Source of the DNA: an uncultured Saprospiraceae bacterium
GTDB lineage: Bacteria; Bacteroidota; Bacteroidia; Chitinophagales; Saprospiraceae
DNA length: 43,708 bases
NCBI GenBank assembly: GCA_938015415.1
Contig: CALLPK010000069.1
Location: 1-43,708, forward strand
Direction: 5' to 3'
This document shows, piece after piece, positions 7,315 to 16,817 of the stretch. Position 1 is the first letter of the stretch, and the number at the start of each line of letters is the position of its first letter. Made by a program: the position numbers and the translations under genes. Under the pieces are notes generated by a model. It ran no database searches, was not told the DNA's origin, and saw nothing but the letters and a program-made list of their open reading frames with translations.

Positions 7315-10300
7315 ATGGAAAACAGATTACAGAAACTGTTTCTATGGACAACTTTACTGATCGGTTCTATTTTGGGAACCTTCAGCCAAAGTATTGCACA
7401 AAACGACAATTCTACTCTCTCTAGTTCTACCTCTGTCGCTAATATCACCTTGATATATACCGGACCGGATACGATCTACGTCGGGGATGACTGCACCGCG
7501 CCACTGGACTGGGGTGCCCCGAATTCGGTCTCATTCGTTTGTAATGACCCGGGTTGCGAAGTAATTTCTTTCGATCTTCTTTTTATTATTGGACAAAATG
7601 GTAATTATAATGAGGGGGATTTAATTCCTGTTGGTGAAGAAATCAGAATTCTTTATGACGTTCAAACGAATATCGACAACGTCACCGCGGGACCAACGGT
7701 CTATTTTCGGGACAATACCCCTCCGGTCTTTGATCCCAATAATAATCCAATGGATGAATCAACTGATTGTTTTACTGATTTGCCTCCGGTACCGCCGATT
7801 TCTGCAGTTTCAGCAACGGATAATTGTCCAGCTCCTGGCGGCACTTCTGACGAAGTAACCATCACTTATGATGGTGAAACAACCGTCGGACCCGGAGATT
7901 GTAGTGGAGGACAGATTGTACGAACTTGGACTGCTACGGATGGAAGTGGAAATACTTCTCAATATAATCAAACCATTACCATCAATACTGATAACGACCC
8001 ACCGGTAATTACCGGTTTTCCCAGTGACGCCACACAAAGTTGCACCAATGCGGACTACGCAACCTGGCTAGCTGATCAAAGAGCTGCTTTTGCAGCGGTG
8101 GACAATGGATGTGGACTCGCGAGTCTATCGGATGATGCCCCTGCTACTTTTGATGGTAGCTGTGAGACCTTAACGGTCACTTTTACCGCTACCGATGTTT
8201 GTGGACTAACCACTACTGCCGAAGCAGAATTCACCGTTAGAGATCTTACTGGACCAATAATTACACCACCTGCAAGTAATGATGTTACATTGTTTTGTGA
8301 TGGTGTGAATGATCCAATTGAGATGATTCAAAATTATTCGGATAACCTTACCGCAGTCGATGATTGTGGAAACGTTACCTGGTCAAATGACTTTACGGAA
8401 TTAATGAATGGATGTGGCGGCGATACCGGAGAGGCTTCGGTAGAGTACGCTGCGGCGGATGATTGTGGAAATGTTGATTTAGTAATAATCAACTTTACGG
8501 TTATTGACAATGAGCCACCGACCTGGGATATGGATCCTGCATCATTAAATTTGGTTTGTGATCAAAACATAGATATTGATGCTCAAATCCAAACATGGTT
8601 AGCGAACGTTGGGGGCGGAGTTGCTTCTGATCAGTGTAGTGGTAACATTGTTTATGGAAATAACTATACCGGGTTAATGCCTGCTTGTGGTAATACGGGA
8701 ATGGTAAATGTGAGCTTTACGGCTCGTGATGCTTGTGGTAACACGGTTATCGGAATTGCTGCCGTTACCGTTACAGATAATGAGGCGCCATCTCTTGATG
8801 ATCCTGCTGTCAGTCAGTCGGTAGATTGTGCTGATGCCGCAGCCATCTCTTACGCAGATTGGTTGGCAACTCATGGTGGTGCCAACGCTTCGGACGATTG
8901 TACGCCGATCACCAATGGAAACTGGACTACCAATATAATTTCTGATACACCTGGTTGTGGAACTACCTTTGAACGAACCGTCGAGTTTACCGTAACGGAT
9001 GAATGTGGTAATTCAACGGTCACCACGGCTACTTATACGTTGATGGATGATGCACCACCTACCATTGTGCCCGGTCCGACAGATTTAACCGAGAGCTGTG
9101 GAGGAGATGATCAGTCGGTATTAAATGACTGGATTGATAATATCGGTGGAGCAATGGCTAGTGATAATTGTGGAAATGCCACCTGGACTACTTTTGAATA
9201 TACGACATCTACTGGAGCTTCTGGAAATAATATTGTGGTGGGTGATCAGGCAAGTTATCCTCAAGTTGTCAGCGGTAGCTGTGATTTTATGGTTTCCGTA
9301 GAATGGGAAGTAATGGATGATTGTGGAAATACTGCACATACCATTGCTGAATTTATTTTAGAAGATAATCAAGGGCCGGTATTCTCAAATGTGCCGAGTA
9401 GCACTACCGTAGAATGTAATAATGTACCCGGTGTATCTACACCAACCATAACGGATAGCTGTGACCCAAATCCTTCTATTGCTTTTATGGAATCAACGGA
9501 ACCTGGAGATTGTCCTGGAGATTATACTTTAACGCGTACTTGGACAGCAACTGATGATTGTGGGAATACCAATTCTGCGGTACAAACCATTACCGTAGCA
9601 GATTCTACGCCGCCAGCTTTCAATAATCAACCGACTGATCAAACGGTATCTTGTAACTCAGTTCCTCCCGCTGCTTCCATAACACCGGTAGATAATTGTG
9701 ATACGGATCCAACGATTGTTTTTTCTGAAACACGAACGGACGGAACTTGCGATTTCAATTATACACTCAACCGCAGTTGGGTAGCCACCGATGCTTGTGG
9801 AAATCAAAGTACTTTTAATCAAATCATTACCGTACAGGATAATGAAGCACCACAGTTTGTGGGGCCGAATAATATTACTGTCAGTTGTCAACAGGGAACC
9901 GATCCTGGAACAACGGGCACACCCGGTGCCATGGTAGACAATTGTGATCCCATGCCGACCTTTAACAGCGTGGATGTAGAAATTCCCGGTAGTTGTCCAA
10001 ATAATTTTACCATCCAGAGAACTTGGACGGCTATGGATATGTGTGGAAATGTGAGTCCGCCTTTTATTCAAAATATTACGGTGACGGATGAAAATGGACC
10101 AACCATCGATACACCCGCTGCGAACGAATCCATAGATTGTGCCGATGCAACTAATGCGGAGACCGCTTTCCAAAATTGGATTAATAACAATGGTAACGCA
10201 ATCGCCACGGATAACTGTGCCGCAACAAATGAACTAACCTGGAACGCCTGGGTACCAGGATCTTACGACCTGAATAATCCAGCAACTTTACCCGGTACGG

Positions 10301-13300
10301 ATGTTGGAACGCTGGACCCGGCAAGTTGTCCTTCAGCAACGAACGGAGTAACGCAATCAGAATTAGTAGATTTCGTAGTTTTTGACAATTGTGGCAACGG
10401 ATCGGTTACCAACGCACGTTTTAGTGTGCGTGATAATCAGCCGCCAGTTTTTGATAATTGTCCTACGGAAACCCTGACCTTCGCGGCCACTTCGGGAGAT
10501 TGTCAGGCGACAATTACCCTGCCTGAACCTCAGATAACTGAAAATTGTAGTCCAAATGATATTAGATTTTCTTATAGTATTAATAATGGTCCACGAATAT
10601 TGGTAGACCCAATTTCGGCGATCACTCGTACGTTGGACGTTGGAAACTATGTTGTTGATTATTATGCCACGGATTGTGCGGGCAACGAAACAGCTTGCAG
10701 TTTCCCAATCAGTGTAGATGATATGATGCCACCGATGATTTTTTGTCCGGATGATATAGATATTTCGTTAGATGTAAATCAGAATTGTGAAGGCGGTGTA
10801 GAACTTACTTTACCGCTTCCTACTATGCTGGAGGATAATTGTTCTTATCCAGTAGTGACACAGGTGCAACCTGCTATTCCAGCAGAACGATTTATTACCT
10901 ATTCTTACGATGCAGATTATCAGGATTATATCGCCGATGATAAAGTAGTGATCTTCACCGGACTTGCTGCCAACGCAGTAGGAACTTCCGTTGATCTTTC
11001 TGTAAAAATAGAAGGAGAAGCCGACAATCCGGAAGCGTACTTTACCGTACGTGGAGAGGATGGAACCATTCTGGGTACAACCGAAATAGGACAGCCTAAT
11101 GTATCCGTCTTAGTAGCTGGAGATTGTGCTGCGAATCCGCCTGTATTACCGCTCATTGCTGCACAAATAGAAATTCCAACAGCTTTATATAATAGTTATG
11201 CCGGCGATGGCACGCTCGAATTGACCCTGGAGGCAAATCGTACTTTTGTTACACCAGCACCAGGGATGTCCGGAGATGGAATCAACCCAATTTGTACTAC
11301 TTTCCCAAATGGAACACCGGATGGTCAGACTGATGGAAGAAGTATGCTATCCGTACAGCTGGATGTAGAAAAAGCAACTCCTTATTATTTTACAGTTGGA
11401 GCTACTACCATTCCTCCTACCACGATGCAACAGCCTGCAATCGCACCAACCATCAATTTTGAGGCTGGGGTGACAGAGGTGTTCTATGTTGTAAATGATA
11501 TTGCAGGAAATACAGATTCTTGTTCCTTTACAGTAACGATAGAAGACAATGTACCTCCGGTAGCGGTTTGTGAATCGATTACGATTCTGGTAAGCCCTAC
11601 TGGATTATCAGATTACGAACTACAACCTTTTGAAGTAGATAACGGTAGTTTTGATAATTGCGCAATTGTAGAATACACGGTTTTTCCAAATATTTTTTCC
11701 TGCGATCAAGTGGGACAAACCTTTCAGGTAACCCTTACGGTAACAGATGCGATGGGTAACGAAGATTCCTGTCTCGCAAATGTCGCAGTCGAAATTGACG
11801 CTTCCCGACCAAGTTTCAGTGTTGAATTTTGTGGAGATGATGATCTGTCTTTATTCGCTAATCCTCCTTTTGATCCAGCGGGTGGCACAAGTTATTCCTA
11901 TCAGTGGTCTGGACCTAATATGTTTAGTTCCACCGATGCGGATCCGGTAATTCCCGGAGCTACTTCCGCTAATTCAGGTGTATATTCTGTAACGGTTACG
12001 GGAACCACCGGATGTACTTCCATTGGGACAGTAGCCGTCGAAGTAAACGATGCACCAGATATGCCAGTTATCATGGCCAATGCAATGGAGGTTTGTGAAA
12101 ATGAAAATATTGTATTAACTACTCAAACAGTTTCAGGCTTGGATGTCGCTTACGATTGGTATGCTGGTATCTGGCCAGGTGGTACTTTTATTACCAGCAC
12201 GGATGATCCTACTTACACGCTCACACCCCCACAAGTGACGAATACTTTCTTTGTAATTGTCAGAGTGGATGGTTGTACTTCGGATGCTTCTGAATCAGTA
12301 TTGGTCACTGCTAATCCGATCCCTGCCGCTGAAGTAAATGATGCGACGCTGGAAGTTTGTGCTGGAGAAATGGTAAACCTTGGTTCACCAACGACCGGAA
12401 ACGGCCTTACTTATCAATGGACGGGACCAAACGGTTATTCTTCTACTGAGCAAAACCCGACAGATTTTACCGGCGGAGTTGGAATGTCTGGAAACTATAC
12501 TTTAGTAGTTACGGCCAATGGTTGTAGCTCTGATCCGGCAACCACTAATCTGGTTGTAAATCCTACGCCGGGTACACCTGCGCTTTCGGTTGATAACGGG
12601 ACCGTATGTGCGGGAGGAATGGTTACGTTTATGACCAATATTAATGATGGTAGCGTATACACCTGGACATTACCTGATATGACAACGGTAACTACGACCA
12701 CCAATATCTTAGAATTGGATAACTTGATGATGACGGACGGAGGTAGTTACACCGTGATGGTAAGCTATGGTAATTGTGATAGTGAAGTATCTGCTTCCGT
12801 ATCTATTTTTGTAGAAGCGTTACCCGTCACGATCGCATCCAATAACGGACCGAGCTGTGGTGGGGAAGATATCCAACTCTCTGCTTCGGATGTAAATAAT
12901 GCCACTTACGAATGGCGTGGACCAAATAATGAATTTATTTCCAATAATCAAAATCCAATAATCAATGCAACAGAGGGAACTTATACGGTAATTGTAACCT
13001 CGCCTAGTGGCTGTCAAAGTAGTGTAACTACAGAAGTAGCCATCAGTGAAATTCCGGCTATTGTTAATATTAATAATAATGGAATGGAGTGTGTAACTGG
13101 AGCAGATGATATTTTATTAACGGCTGCGGTCACTCCCGCTGGAGGCATTTATACCTATCAGTGGACGGGACCTAATGGCTTTGCGTCTGCCGGTGCAACG
13201 GCCATTGTTCCAAACGCTACCGAAGCAAATAACGGTTCTTATACCTTGATTGTCACTAATAGTAATGGTTGTATATCAGATGCCATGACTACGGTTATTG

Positions 13301-15435
13301 ACGTACAGGATGCACCAGCTACGCCAGCTGTTTTTGGAAATTTGACTATCTGTGAAGGAGAAGCGTTGACCCTGACTACCGATGGTATTACCGGAACGAT
13401 CGTAGAATATACGTGGCAAACTCCCAATGGAGTAGTCACAACTCCCGTTCCTTCGCTTACGATATTTCCGGCAACTGCCGCTAATAGTGGAGCGTATAAT
13501 CTGACAGTAACGATGGATGGATGTACTTCCAACGCTTCGGGTATCAGTCAGGTAAATGTGATTGAACAACCCGCTACTCCGGCGATTGTTGGGGCAGCAA
13601 CAGCTTGTGCTGGAACCTCTTTACAATTGTCTACAGAACTAATTCCAGGAGCTACTTACGAATGGACCGGACCGGCAGGTTTTGATCCGGAAAGTGTACA
13701 CAATCCAGTAATTTTTAATGCATCTGATCTCAACGAAGGTACTTATACCGTAAGAATTATCATTGGTGATTGTGCTTCTGACGTATCTGATCCATTTAGT
13801 ATCATTATTAATGAATCTCCGGAGCCACCTACTATTTTTGGGGACGGACCAGTTTGTATCAGTGAAGAAAATGCAGAAGCAGTATTCTCGATTGTACCTT
13901 CTTCCGCTACGGCGGGAGCTACTTATACTTGGTTTGAAGTGGGTACCAACCAACAAGTATTCGGACCGAGTAATGCACTTACCTTTACTTTGCGTGATTT
14001 TACCGGATATACCGATGGAACCTATGAGTTTTACGCAGTTGCTACGGCAAGTGGTTGTAGCTCTCTAAATTCCGCTCCGGTAAGTTTTGTCTTTAATACC
14101 ATACCTGAAAACAATGCTTTTGCAGGAACAGATATTGCAGTCTGTGGAGGAACTTCCGTTAACCTGGATGCGGTGATGCCAACGATTGGTACGGGTGTCT
14201 GGACACAAACCAGTGGCGCTCCGGTAACTATCGTAAATCCGGATATGCCAAATACGGTTATCAACGGTTTGGCGGAAGATCAATCTTATACTTTAGTTTG
14301 GACTTTGTCTAACGGAGTTTGTGGAGATTATTCTTCGGACGAAGTGCAGGTAACGGTAGATGTTGCCGATGGAATTGCCGAAGCAGGGGATAATATTGAA
14401 TCCTGTGATCCTGATAATGTTCTTTTAAGTGCGGTAACTGCCGGTTTTGGCAATCAGGGAACCTGGACGCAATCACCCGAACAAGCAAGTCAGGGAATAA
14501 GTTTTGCTGATCCTACGAACCCTAGTACGGCTATTTTAGGAATGGAAAATGGAACAACGTATAATTTTACCTGGACATTGAGCAATGCTGGTTGCGGTGA
14601 ATTTTCGAATGACTTGGTAGTCGTAGAAATTCTACCGGGAGCAGAAACGGCCTTTGCCGGAAATGATGACCAGAGTTGTGGAGATGGTACCATCACCCTT
14701 GACGCTGCTCCGATCAATGGAAATACGGGTTTATGGACTACGGACGATCCGGAAATAACCATCGTTTCGCCTACGAATCCATCAACTATTGTCAACGGTG
14801 TAACACCGGGTGCTTATACTTTTACCTGGACGGTTGATGCGGGTATTTGTGGAATCAGTTCTGACGAAGTAGTGATCACTTATGGTATCGCACCGGAAGC
14901 AGAAGCAGATCAGTCCATTACAGAATTTGGCCAGTCCGTTTCGATTCGGGTCGTAGACAATGACCTTGCTCCGGATGATATCATTCTAACCATTGAGGAA
15001 AATCCTACGGATGGAACTGTCAGAATCTCTGACGAAGGTACGGTGGAGTATACTCCTGATCCAGCTTTCGCGGGAGAAGATGAATTTGTTTATATGATTT
15101 GTAATGAAGATTGCCCGGATGAATGTTCGGAAGCGATTGTTACCGTAATCGTGGGAGCGAATGCCCCTTGTGATGTACCGACTATTATTACCCCAAATGG
15201 TGATAATACAAATGATGACTTTATTATACCTTGTTTAGCAACAGAAGATTATCCCGATAACCAGGTAATTATTTACAACCAGTGGGGAGACGAAGTCTAC
15301 CGTTCCAAAAATTACCAGAACGACTGGAGCGGAACTTACAACGGAGAAAATTTACCAGTGGGAACTTACTTCTGGTTGGTAGATTTTAATAAGGGGGAAA
15401 AACCTTCTGCTGGATTTTTAGTAATTGAAAGATAA
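7315..15435 (+). CDS. Giant HYR/Ig-like repeat adhesin with T9SS type B sorting domain
   Basis: 2706 residues. The signal peptide ends near residue 28 (ILGTFSQSIAQ). From about 130 to 1420 there are thirteen HYR/Ig-like junctions of the form D-N-x-x-P-P (DNTPPVF, DNDPPVI, DNEPPTW, DNQGPVF, DNVPPVA), each module about 80-115 residues with paired Cys in DxCGN motifs. The module starting near 1135 carries an extra domain of about 190 residues (roughly 1180-1375). From about 1500 to 2250 come Ig-like repeats of about 86 residues (CxGExxxL ... YxWTGPNG ... NSGxYTVxVT), then three variant repeats starting near 2270, 2360 and 2450. A cadherin-like domain follows at about 2530-2615. The C-terminus (TIITPNGDNTNDDF ... 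NLPVGTYFW) is the CHU_C / gliding-associated type B sorting domain. The protein is expected to be exported by the T9SS and anchored at the surface, like SprB. The SprF-like gene directly downstream fits the known need of type B cargo for such a partner. Ligand unknown. Confidence 0.93.
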   Translation: MENRLQKLFLWTTLLIGSILGTFSQSIAQNDNSTLSSSTSVANITLIYTGPDTIYVGDDCTAPLDWGAPNSVSFVCNDPGCEVISFDLLFIIGQNGNYNEGDLIPVGEEIRILYDVQTNIDNVTAGPTVYFRDNTPPVFDPNNNPMDESTDCFTDLPPVPPISAVSATDNCPAPGGTSDEVTITYDGETTVGPGDCSGGQIVRTWTATDGSGNTSQYNQTITINTDNDPPVITGFPSDATQSCTNADYATWLADQRAAFAAVDNGCGLASLSDDAPATFDGSCETLTVTFTATDVCGLTTTAEAEFTVRDLTGPIITPPASNDVTLFCDGVNDPIEMIQNYSDNLTAVDDCGNVTWSNDFTELMNGCGGDTGEASVEYAAADDCGNVDLVIINFTVIDNEPPTWDMDPASLNLVCDQNIDIDAQIQTWLANVGGGVASDQCSGNIVYGNNYTGLMPACGNTGMVNVSFTARDACGNTVIGIAAVTVTDNEAPSLDDPAVSQSVDCADAAAISYADWLATHGGANASDDCTPITNGNWTTNIISDTPGCGTTFERTVEFTVTDECGNSTVTTATYTLMDDAPPTIVPGPTDLTESCGGDDQSVLNDWIDNIGGAMASDNCGNATWTTFEYTTSTGASGNNIVVGDQASYPQVVSGSCDFMVSVEWEVMDDCGNTAHTIAEFILEDNQGPVFSNVPSSTTVECNNVPGVSTPTITDSCDPNPSIAFMESTEPGDCPGDYTLTRTWTATDDCGNTNSAVQTITVADSTPPAFNNQPTDQTVSCNSVPPAASITPVDNCDTDPTIVFSETRTDGTCDFNYTLNRSWVATDACGNQSTFNQIITVQDNEAPQFVGPNNITVSCQQGTDPGTTGTPGAMVDNCDPMPTFNSVDVEIPGSCPNNFTIQRTWTAMDMCGNVSPPFIQNITVTDENGPTIDTPAANESIDCADATNAETAFQNWINNNGNAIATDNCAATNELTWNAWVPGSYDLNNPATLPGTDVGTLDPASCPSATNGVTQSELVDFVVFDNCGNGSVTNARFSVRDNQPPVFDNCPTETLTFAATSGDCQATITLPEPQITENCSPNDIRFSYSINNGPRILVDPISAITRTLDVGNYVVDYYATDCAGNETACSFPISVDDMMPPMIFCPDDIDISLDVNQNCEGGVELTLPLPTMLEDNCSYPVVTQVQPAIPAERFITYSYDADYQDYIADDKVVIFTGLAANAVGTSVDLSVKIEGEADNPEAYFTVRGEDGTILGTTEIGQPNVSVLVAGDCAANPPVLPLIAAQIEIPTALYNSYAGDGTLELTLEANRTFVTPAPGMSGDGINPICTTFPNGTPDGQTDGRSMLSVQLDVEKATPYYFTVGATTIPPTTMQQPAIAPTINFEAGVTEVFYVVNDIAGNTDSCSFTVTIEDNVPPVAVCESITILVSPTGLSDYELQPFEVDNGSFDNCAIVEYTVFPNIFSCDQVGQTFQVTLTVTDAMGNEDSCLANVAVEIDASRPSFSVEFCGDDDLSLFANPPFDPAGGTSYSYQWSGPNMFSSTDADPVIPGATSANSGVYSVTVTGTTGCTSIGTVAVEVNDAPDMPVIMANAMEVCENENIVLTTQTVSGLDVAYDWYAGIWPGGTFITSTDDPTYTLTPPQVTNTFFVIVRVDGCTSDASESVLVTANPIPAAEVNDATLEVCAGEMVNLGSPTTGNGLTYQWTGPNGYSSTEQNPTDFTGGVGMSGNYTLVVTANGCSSDPATTNLVVNPTPGTPALSVDNGTVCAGGMVTFMTNINDGSVYTWTLPDMTTVTTTTNILELDNLMMTDGGSYTVMVSYGNCDSEVSASVSIFVEALPVTIASNNGPSCGGEDIQLSASDVNNATYEWRGPNNEFISNNQNPIINATEGTYTVIVTSPSGCQSSVTTEVAISEIPAIVNINNNGMECVTGADDILLTAAVTPAGGIYTYQWTGPNGFASAGATAIVPNATEANNGSYTLIVTNSNGCISDAMTTVIDVQDAPATPAVFGNLTICEGEALTLTTDGITGTIVEYTWQTPNGVVTTPVPSLTIFPATAANSGAYNLTVTMDGCTSNASGISQVNVIEQPATPAIVGAATACAGTSLQLSTELIPGATYEWTGPAGFDPESVHNPVIFNASDLNEGTYTVRIIIGDCASDVSDPFSIIINESPEPPTIFGDGPVCISEENAEAVFSIVPSSATAGATYTWFEVGTNQQVFGPSNALTFTLRDFTGYTDGTYEFYAVATASGCSSLNSAPVSFVFNTIPENNAFAGTDIAVCGGTSVNLDAVMPTIGTGVWTQTSGAPVTIVNPDMPNTVINGLAEDQSYTLVWTLSNGVCGDYSSDEVQVTVDVADGIAEAGDNIESCDPDNVLLSAVTAGFGNQGTWTQSPEQASQGISFADPTNPSTAILGMENGTTYNFTWTLSNAGCGEFSNDLVVVEILPGAETAFAGNDDQSCGDGTITLDAAPINGNTGLWTTDDPEITIVSPTNPSTIVNGVTPGAYTFTWTVDAGICGISSDEVVITYGIAPEAEADQSITEFGQSVSIRVVDNDLAPDDIILTIEENPTDGTVRISDEGTVEYTPDPAFAGEDEFVYMICNEDCPDECSEAIVTVIVGANAPCDVPTIITPNGDNTNDDFIIPCLATEDYPDNQVIIYNQWGDEVYRSKNYQNDWSGTYNGENLPVGTYFWLVDFNKGEKPSAGFLVIER

Positions 15436-15443
15436 ATTTCACT

Positions 15444-15531
15444 GCTGTTTGCTGATTACTTTTGCTGGACACTTCCTTTGTATCGTGTTTTAACGCGATA
15501 GAAAAGAAGCAAATGGCAAATAGCAAACAGC
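15444..15531. promoter_or_regulatory. Nested hairpin between adhesin and porP/sprF-like gene
   Basis: GCTGTTTGCT (15444-15453) and AGCAAACAGC (15522-15531) are perfect complements. Inside, TATCGTG / CGCGATA (15481-15500) forms a second hairpin, and TTTTGCT pairs roughly with AGCAAAT. There is no T-run, so it looks like a transcript-processing or attenuation structure controlling the ratio of adhesin to partner. TACTTTTG at 15457-15464 fits the -7 consensus but has no suitable -33. Confidence 0.5.
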
Positions 15532-15553
15532 CAAACGCATAAAAAAAAAGACA

Positions 15554-16501
15554 ATGAAAAAAATATTATTTCTTCTATCGTTTGTGTTTGTTGCAACCCT
15601 CGGCTATGGTCAGCAGGAGCGACAATACACACAGTTTATGTACAATAAACTAAGTTTTAATCCTGGTTATGCGGGGAGTTTTGACGCCGCTTCTTTGACC
15701 GGTATTTACCGTAATCAGTGGATTGGCCTGGATGGTGCGCCAACATCTGTAACGGTGAGTTTTGATACGCCGCTAAAAGATAAGCGGGTAGGTGTCGGAC
15801 TCAATTTGCACACCAATAAAATTGGAATTACTAATACCGTTACGGTTGACGGTTCTTATGCCTACCGGATAAAGATGGGCGCCGGAACATTAGGGATTGG
15901 TATTCAGGCTTCGATCCGGTACCTTCGTAATAACTATGCGGACTCCCGTTTGGTAGCTACACAGGATATTGGTACTGACGGTGGAATACCTACTGATCAG
16001 GCCAGTAAGTATATTCCAAATTTTGGAGCTGGATTGTTTTATTCTACTGAGAAATTTTATGCCGGTCTTTCGGCACCGAGATTACTAAGCAATAATATCG
16101 ATTTTAGCAGCCTTAACCCAAAAGCGGGAAAAGAGTCTCAGCACATTTACGCCATGACGGGTGTTTTGCTGAAAATGAGCGAAAAAATTCAGTTACAACC
16201 CCAGGTTTTATTTAAGTTTGTTTCGAATGCACCGTTAGATGCTGATTTAAATTTAAATCTAATTTTCGATGAGCGATTTACCGTTGGAGCTTCGTACCGA
16301 TTGGGGGGCGATGACGATAGTGCGGGCGAATCTATTGATTTACTGGCTTCTGCTTATCTGACGCAAAATTTAATGCTCGGCTTCTCTTATGATATCACGA
16401 TGAGTGGATTAAAGCAAGCCAATAGCGGAAGTATCGAAGCGATCGTAAGATATAATTTTGGTGGAATGCCGGAAGATATTATCAATCCTAGATTCTTCTA
16501 G
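15554..16501 (+). CDS. PorP/SprF-family T9SS outer-membrane protein
   Basis: 315 residues, with signal peptide MKKILFLLSFVFVATLGYGQ. The mature start QERQYTQFMYNKLSFNPGYAGS is the hallmark of the PorP/SprF family (QxxxYxQYMFN...NPAYAGS), followed by alternating beta strands to the C-terminus (IVRYNFGGMPEDIINPRFF), as expected of an outer-membrane barrel. In gliding Bacteroidota, SprF is required for secretion or attachment of the adjacent adhesin SprB, and PorP-like proteins pair with type B sorting domains. Its position 118 bp after the giant adhesin makes it the likely dedicated partner. Whether it is specific for this adhesin is inference. Confidence 0.93.
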   Translation: MKKILFLLSFVFVATLGYGQQERQYTQFMYNKLSFNPGYAGSFDAASLTGIYRNQWIGLDGAPTSVTVSFDTPLKDKRVGVGLNLHTNKIGITNTVTVDGSYAYRIKMGAGTLGIGIQASIRYLRNNYADSRLVATQDIGTDGGIPTDQASKYIPNFGAGLFYSTEKFYAGLSAPRLLSNNIDFSSLNPKAGKESQHIYAMTGVLLKMSEKIQLQPQVLFKFVSNAPLDADLNLNLIFDERFTVGASYRLGGDDDSAGESIDLLASAYLTQNLMLGFSYDITMSGLKQANSGSIEAIVRYNFGGMPEDIINPRFF

Positions 16502-16534
16502 AAAAGTTTAGAAGTCCTAAAGAGTAAATTTATA

Positions 16535-16588
16535 GCCACAAAGAAATTATGATTTTCCGAAGGAAAAATCCTTTGTGTCTTCGTGGCA
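16535..16588. repeat. Dispersed GCCACAAAG palindromic element, copy A
   Basis: Outer arms are GCCACAAAG (16535-16543) and CTTCGTGGC (16579-16587), with one mismatch. An inner hairpin ATTTTCC-GAA-GGAAAAAT lies within. The right arm begins CTTTGTGTCTT. Related copies lie at 24184-24218 and 24950-25019. Confidence 0.75.
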
Positions 16589-16667
16589 GTTTATTTTATT
16601 TTACAAAATTTTAAAGTATAAATTTTATACGAAAAATATATTTGCCAACGTTTGGTAAGTAATCTAC

Positions 16668-16707
16668 AAGCCACGAGTTATGCTTAATTTTGCGTAACTC
16701 GTGGCTT
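16668..16707. promoter_or_regulatory. Strong perfect hairpin upstream of OmpA-family gene
   Basis: AAGCCACGAGTTA (16668-16680) and TAACTCGTGGCTT (16695-16707) are perfect 13-bp complements. Extending with ATGC/GCGT shortens the loop to about eight bases. No T-run follows (next bases TGGTATTC), so it is not a standard terminator. It lies 111 bp before the OmpA-family ATG and might be a weak terminator, an attenuator or an operator. The rest of 16502-16817 has no gene. Confidence 0.55.
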
Positions 16708-16817
16708 TGGTATTCATACCCTTTAAAGCGAAGATAATAGCTTCTCTTTAAACCTTTTATGCATTTATCAGTCTAACATAGTATATCATCAACACACCGG
16801 GAACAACAAAATAAAAA

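Noticed and set aside
9658-10173. 171-codon minus-strand open frame inside the giant adhesin gene
   Set aside because: It is antisense to clear HYR codons, rich in Ser/Arg/Ile from reversed Thr/Asp codons, and has no domain; a shadow of the real gene. The same applies to the other minus-strand frames in 7800-14800.
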